DNA from: Melampsora larici-populina 98AG31
Taxonomy: Eukaryota; Basidiomycota; Pucciniomycetes; Pucciniales; Melampsoraceae
Direction: 5' to 3'
Length of the DNA: 64,000 nt
NCBI RefSeq assembly: GCF_000204055.1
Contig: NW_006768778.1
Span: 763,999 to 827,998, forward strand
Of the stretch, positions 58,448 to 64,000 are shown piece by piece. Numbering within the stretch: the stretch's first letter is position 1; each line of letters opens with the position of its first letter. The position numbers and the translations under genes are program-made. Under the pieces are notes generated by a model. It was not told the DNA's origin. It did no database searches and saw only the letters and a list, made by a program, of their open reading frames with translations.

Positions 58448-58873
58448 TTTAGATTGATCGCGTGTTATAGATTGGATTGATCGATGGTACTTTGACTTTG
58501 AGGGGATGTTTGATTGAATGAGGGATTGAGAGTTGATGAGAATGATGATTTTACAATAAAGGCAAGTAGGAAATGATTAAAGGGGATGATATGTAAATTG
58601 AAAGAGAAAGAGATTGTTCCTTTGTAAGGATTCGATTGCATATGTAAACACATTGTTATCATGCACATTCCACATTCATTCATCTGCAGATCTTGTGAAA
58701 GGTTATCAGGACTATCACATGAGATTTCACAGACCAAAGTGATGACTGAACATGTACAGCATTCACTGCTGTGATCTGTATTTTGAAGTTTGAATTAACC
58801 CCAACCTCGATTTTGGTATTAACCTATCCCTGAAAAAAATTCAATTCGATCAGAAAACATTCGACCTTCTTTA
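58448..58873. promoter_or_regulatory. 426-bp divergent promoter region
   Basis: Both flanking genes start here and run apart, so their promoters share this stretch. Pyrimidine-rich tracts precede the plus-strand ATG. No specific binding site was identified. Confidence 0.5.
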
Positions 58874-61447
58874 ATGACTTCAACTTCAACTACTTCACCT
58901 TCATCATCATCATCATCATCATCCTCACAATCAATCTCAATCTCAAAATCATATTCAACTTCAAATGATAACCTTTTCCAATCAAGCCCAAACCGTCAGT
59001 TTAACAATATCTCTTCCTGAATCGGACTTCTTCCTTTCATTAAAGCTCAATACTCACTCTCTCATCATCTTCTTGTTGACTTTAACAGATACTTCCAATG
59101 GATCAGATCGAGGACTGATAGAGACACTTCAGGGAACTAATACCAATTCAATCACCAACACACTTCAAAAAGACAATATCAATTATCATCCTATTCGATT
59201 ATGTGATCTTTCACATGATCAGGTATTTCAACAATCTGTAATCTTACTATCAGTATCGGTTGGATGGCTGACACTTTTCTTGGGTCTTTCAATAGGCTGG
59301 GCTTGATCATGCACTTCAAGAAGCTATTCGTCAGCAAACCCGCTCTCTTCAAACCCGGTCTATCTTATCTACAAGCACACAGGATACCGGATCTCATTAT
59401 GCTATAGATCAGACACTCGATCGACTGACTGGATCAGATGAGCAAGTGTCATTCCATCACAATCCCTTCTCTCTTAGATCACATCCCAAAGTTCATTCAC
59501 TTCGAGTGGCAAGTTTGTGCGTTAAAGTAATCGAACTCATCCTAACTTGCCTTACCTTCTTTTCTTTTTAGAACTACACTATTTGAACATAGCGAAACAG
59601 TCCAGGCTTTAGAACGAATCCTTCAATCCCAAATCTTTGAAATGGTATCACAACAACCCACCCAAGATGATCCCAACCATCACCATCCCATCGAATCACC
59701 ACTCAACCTCTCATCACTTTCTGAAAGGACTCTGAACCATGATCATTCTCAAGTCGATTCACATATTCTAAATAACGAAGATCTCTTCAAAGCAGCAAGA
59801 GCTTGCTTACAACACGAAGATCACCCAGACGGTCTGACTACACATCATCACAAAGCTTCTGATAGCTCGAACGATCATCAGGACACGAATACTGCGAATC
59901 CACTTCACGTCGGTTCTAATGAATCTGTTGATCTCTTCATCGATCCTCGTCTTCATAATGATTTGTCAACGACTGATGAGATGATGCAAGTCGATTCTTT
60001 CAAACCTGTACCACAACCTTTCACAAGTTCCCGATTCGGTTCATCTGATCCCCTAAGCATACAACTCGGCATGAGAATGCAAGATAGGCCATCCCATATA
60101 TCTCATCCATCTATCGCTCGAAGGCTTTCGGCTGAGGGCTTACCTTTTGGACTAGATTTGTCTAGAGATTTTGAAGATTCAGATCTTCCAGCAGAACTTG
60201 AAATGCTTTTATCCCAAGACATTCATTCGACCAACTGTTCCAATCCAATGCCATTTCCTTCTACTTCTTTTTGTCAAACCGAACCATCTGAAAGAATGAT
60301 GGTCAATCCTCCTAAACGAACCAAAGCTCAAACTGATCCTTCTCGTAGTTGGATGCGACGTCCAAGTTCATCGATCTCAGCTTTGTTGATCCAAAGTGAG
60401 ATCACCACAGCTTGCAAGACTCGAACGAGGGCTTCAGCTAGTCCTAAACGATCTGAATCGGTTTTGATGGCTTCTGATCCTAATGTTCATCCATTACTAC
60501 AACGTTTAGAATTTGAAGGAAGCGAAAGTCTGAATCCAATGAAATCGAGTTTGAACCGATCATCAAGAAAACGAAGTAAATCAACTAGTGATCATGAACA
60601 CCGATCTGGAAGATCTAATTCAGATGAATCAGAAGAATCAGAATCAGAAGAAAGTGAAAGAAGTACAGCTAAATCATCTAAACTGAATCGATCAGAAGAA
60701 GAAGAAGCCAAAGAAGACCGCTTTTCATTTGTTTCTTGGCATCAGCTTTCAGCAAAAGGTATTGATGTACACGGATCAGGAGCAGGAGGAGGAGCAGCAG
60801 CCGTTTTGGAATCCATTCGATCCACTACGCGTGATGCTTTCAAGAGTAGTCATCCAAAAAAGACGAAACCCAAGATCCCCTTAACAAGTATACTATGTTC
60901 AAGTTATCTCCAAACCCCAAGTGCTTCAAAACATGAATTCGGATCAGAAGTGGAAGAAGAAGTACCTGAAAGTTATTTTCCAGATCAGTTTAGATCGTTT
61001 AATCGGATTCATTGGACTAAAGAAGAAGAAGATCTTTTGTTGAAGGAAGTCGAATTGAATTATCAAAGGTATGATTGTATGTCACAGATTATGAAACGAC
61101 ATGGACCTCTTGGAACGGTTTCCAAGACTTTTTCGGATCGCACTGGGGTTTCTTTGAAAGATAAAGCTGTTAATGTAAGATTGTCTATTTGCCTTTTATA
61201 GAAGATCAAGGATAGGGTTTTTGATGAGTTTTTTTTTGCTTTTTTTTTTTGCTTTTTTTCTTGCTTTTTTTGGTTTTCTTTTCTTTTCTTATAGATTTCT
61301 TCTAGATGGTATAGAGATGGAACAGAAGTGAGTGATTTAAGAAGAAAAGCCTTTGCAAGGTTTAGACCTAAACAACTTAAAGGTAAACTACGTAGTGAAT
61401 TACCTGGCATGAAACTTTTGTTAGAGTGTACTTCTTCTGGATCTTGA
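58874..61447 (+). CDS. C-terminal telobox-like Myb/SANT protein, 743 residues
   Basis: Model: join(58874..58994, 59089..59222, 59296..59516, 59572..61174, 61295..61447), all in phase; the third intron uses a GTGCGT donor. The N-terminus is a Ser run, the long middle is disordered (His-, Ser- and acid-rich; SDESEESESEESERS), and the only clear domain is at about residues 640-705. That domain reads WTKEEEDLLLKEVEL..FSDRTGVSLKDKAVNISSRWYRDG. The LKDKxxN motif resembles the telobox of telomere-binding Myb proteins (VDLKDKWRN in TRF, Taz1 and Teb1 types). Single-Myb C-terminal placement also fits that class. A telomere or promoter DNA-binding role is therefore suggested, not shown. Confidence 0.75.
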
Positions 61448-62420
61448 TCATGAAAATGATTTTAATATAAAGTTGAAGTGAACGTTTGAGTGAAAGTTTT
61501 GTATGTTTGAGTGAAACTAAGAATCGGGTTGGTACATATTGGTTTAGAGAGTTTGAGGAGGGGGACTTGGGTTTGTAATTTGATTGATATAATAATAATT
61601 TTTTCTGGTTTAACTTTTGGGGGTTTCGAGTTTGTTGGGTTGAAGGTTTGGGAGGTTTCTTTTTGGGAAGTTTTTGGATGGGTTTTGAAAATTGAGTCTG
61701 AGGATGAAGGTTTCTCAATTCAATTCATGGGGTTTATGGGTTCTTATGTTGAGTCCAAGGATTTTGGGTTTTGAGTTTGTGTATTAGCACATGACTTTTC
61801 ATGAGTCCCAGTCAGAATAATATACGCACACCAGAGTAAACGCTCCCTGTTGAGTTCCATTTGGGGGAGGGTGCATGAATACATCGAGTTGGGTATCTTT
61901 AGAAAGGTATTTAAAAGGCCCATGGCCAAGTTCAAAATATGTAGTCGTTCACAAACAGAAGGATAAGGTTTCGACTTTCATCCCTAGAACTTCACAGTCA
62001 CACACTACATGATGATGAGTGAAGGCGTGCTTGAATTTATGCATGTCTATTGAATTTCAACTCAAACTGATCTAAGAGTGCTAAAGAGACGAAGTGCATG
62101 TTCTTTAAGCGAAGTTGATTCACTATTCTCGTGTATTTTGTTTTCAGAGCTTTGCCTATCAAGACTTCAAGCCAACTCAACTTCAAGTGAGGAGTTAGAT
62201 GATAGATACCACCATCTCATTATCTTTAAAAATCGTATAAAGAGACAACTTCATGACTGATGGTGAATCCATTTTGAGTGAAATTAAGAACGCTTTCAGT
62301 CAAAATTGAATCTCTTGACCAGATATCTCACAAGTGGTCCTTACTTGACTTTGAACTTCATCCCTGACTTGCTATCATCACTCTTGTTGACCGTTAGATT
62401 TCTCCTTGTCCCCTCTCTCA
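61448..62420. other. intergenic region, nothing recognised
   Basis: G/T-rich 3' flank of the Myb gene, then ordinary sequence up to the MFS start codon. No repeat or RNA gene recognised. Confidence 0.45.
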
Positions 62421-64000
62421 ATGTCTCGACTTTCATCATCATCATCAACATCATCATCAGGACTATCACCACATTCCTCACCTCATAAACCTCACCATGA
62501 ATCGACTCCCTTACTATCACAAAGCAACCATCCTAGCACAATCTCCAATACAATCAATCGTATCAAACAACGTGAACCTCATGCCTTTTGGCTAGTACCG
62601 ATTCTCTTACTTATGGCCATCTCACTCGGAATGAATACCGGTCCAAAGTTAGAGATACATACTCAACTTATCTGTCGATCAATTTCGATGAACAAACCAA
62701 ACCACCTAGAATTCGAAACTGAAATTAATTCATCTGGAGCTTTCTTAACGAATGCTCATTCTGATTGGGTAAAGAAATGTAGAAAAGATCCATTGGTTAG
62801 TTCTAAAGTTAGTTTACTTTCGAGTACGATTTCATTGGTGATGGGATCACTTTCGGTTCTTACGACGGCTTTTTGGTGTTCGATCTCTGAAAGGATTGGT
62901 AGAAGATTAATTTTAAGTTTAGGATTTTTTGGATTTATTTTAAATGATGCAAGTTTTTTATTGATCATTAGTTTAATGAGATCTAAGATTTTAAAAGATT
63001 ATAAATTATTGATTATTCCTTCAATCTTAGAAGGTCTCTTTGGAGGACCTGCAACGATTCAAGCAATCTTTAATTCATATATTTCGGATTGTTTTTTACA
63101 AGATCCTAGTTTAAATTCTGATTCGAAAACCATTACTTTTTCTTTGTTTCTTGGTTTAATGATGGCTGGAATGGCTATTGGACCTACGATTTCTTCAAAG
63201 ATTGTAGATTTAAAAGATGATATCTTATTACCATTTTATATTATTTTAATTCTTTTGATCTTTGTTTTTGGATTTAGTCTTTATGTAATACCTGAAAGTC
63301 TTTCTAAACTTAAACAAATCGAATTTAAAAATCAACATCAACTTGTTCTTAATCAATTAGAAATCTCTTACAATCAATCAATCAATCAAAACAATCTACA
63401 TCCAAAAATTCATTTTTATCATACTAGATTATCTTTTTATCAATTTAGAAAATTATATCTTAATTTTTTAAAACCTTTATTAGTTTTATGGCCTACTAAA
63501 TCGATTGATCAAAACGGTCAAAATCCAATTAGAGATTGGAAACTAACTTTGATTGGCATGGCTTATGCTTTATATGGTTCAGGTGCTGGAGCTTATGGAA
63601 TTAAATTACAAGTTAAGCTCGAATTCAACAATTCACTTTCTTTTCTTTCCAAAGTTCTAAGCTCATGAACTTATCTTTTTTTTTTCGTAGTACGCTATTT
63701 TCAGATTCCAATGGGGTCCTATCCAAACAGGTTATTTCCTTACCACTTTAGGAATTTGTCGTGTGATGGCTTTATTGGTTATTATACCTATGGTGATCCG
63801 ATTATGGAAAAAATCAACAACAGTCGTCAATCTTGAATCACCTTCATCTAGACCAATTGTAATAAATCCTTCGAATAAGAAATATTCATTATTGTCTTCT
63901 AGTTCTAGATTAGGTCAAAGTCAACTTCAACCTGAACCCATCACGATTTCGATTCCTAAACTTAATCCATTACCTAACCATCGTAAAACATTAAATGATG
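62421..64000 (+). CDS. major facilitator superfamily transporter, 3' end beyond window
   Basis: Model: join(62421..63611, 63691..>64000). The ATG at 62421 (MSRLSSSSSTSS) opens a Ser-rich cytosolic tail, and TM1 is near HAFWLVPILLLMAISLGMNT. A loop with cysteine and an acidic patch follows, then VSLLSSTISLVMGSLSVLTT and SERIGRRLILSLGFFGFIL, which carries the typical MFS loop 2-3 motif (G/S-E-R-x-G-R-R). Further helices and GMAYALYGSGAGAYGIKLQY follow, with FRFQWGPIQTGYF in the second exon. It resembles the fungal proton-coupled, tetracycline-resistance-like or folate-type MFS carriers. The substrate is unknown. The gene continues past 64000. Confidence 0.85.

Noticed and set aside
1..64000. 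CRISPR arrays, bacterial operons, rRNA genes
   Set aside because: No regularly spaced repeats, Shine-Dalgarno-led gene strings or rRNA sequence are visible. The gene structure is eukaryotic throughout.

Overview
The window looks like nuclear DNA of a basidiomycete fungus, most likely a rust (Pucciniales). The genes are split by short introns of about 50-100 nt, with GTRAGT donors and often a CTAAC/CTGAC branch point before the acceptor. Intergenic DNA is AT-rich and crowded with small inverted-repeat transposons. Transposase relics, a Helitron and a pair of small secreted-protein genes fit a rust genome. Species cannot be named from sequence alone.

Layout. 0-10 kb: a broken hAT transposase tail, a Ser-rich hypothetical gene (minus), a single-pass acidic membrane protein gene (plus) and a multi-exon seven-helix DUF6534-type membrane protein gene (minus). 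10-21 kb: almost gene-free and built of nested MITE-like elements (TA-, TTA/TAA- and 9-bp-duplication types) and a 1.16-kb near-palindrome. 20.9-31.1 kb: two nearly identical copies of a CRAL-TRIO (Sec14-like) gene; the first is cut off at a 100-N scaffold gap, and about 4.7 kb of transposon-derived genes lies between the gap and the second copy. 32.4-33.3 kb: a Mutator-like MITE nested in another TIR element. 33.7-35.2 kb: CTD kinase gamma subunit (Ctk3). 37.1-38.9 and 52.9-54.4 kb: two paralogous secreted-protein genes in the same orientation. 39.36 to about 51.2 kb, between them: a Helitron with an uninterrupted 1444-residue Rep/helicase and accessory genes. 56.1-58.4 kb: an unrecognised 703-residue gene (minus), divergent from a C-terminal telobox-like Myb gene (58.9-61.4 kb, plus). 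62.4 kb to the end: a 5' portion of an MFS transporter gene.

How it fits together. The housekeeping genes (Ctk3, CRAL-TRIO, MFS, Myb, DUF6534) have no evident joint pathway. The structural story is transposition: a tandem pair of secreted-protein genes appears to have been split by the Helitron, and the CRAL-TRIO duplication is either very recent or two alleles of a dikaryon placed in one scaffold. The most distinctive system is the Helitron. It carries two homologous accessory genes, one on each side of the Rep/helicase, whose conserved core and shared 51-codon exon suggest OB-fold single-strand-binding-like proteins.

Intron/exon models were built by eye from splice consensus and reading-frame continuity. 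None has transcript support.
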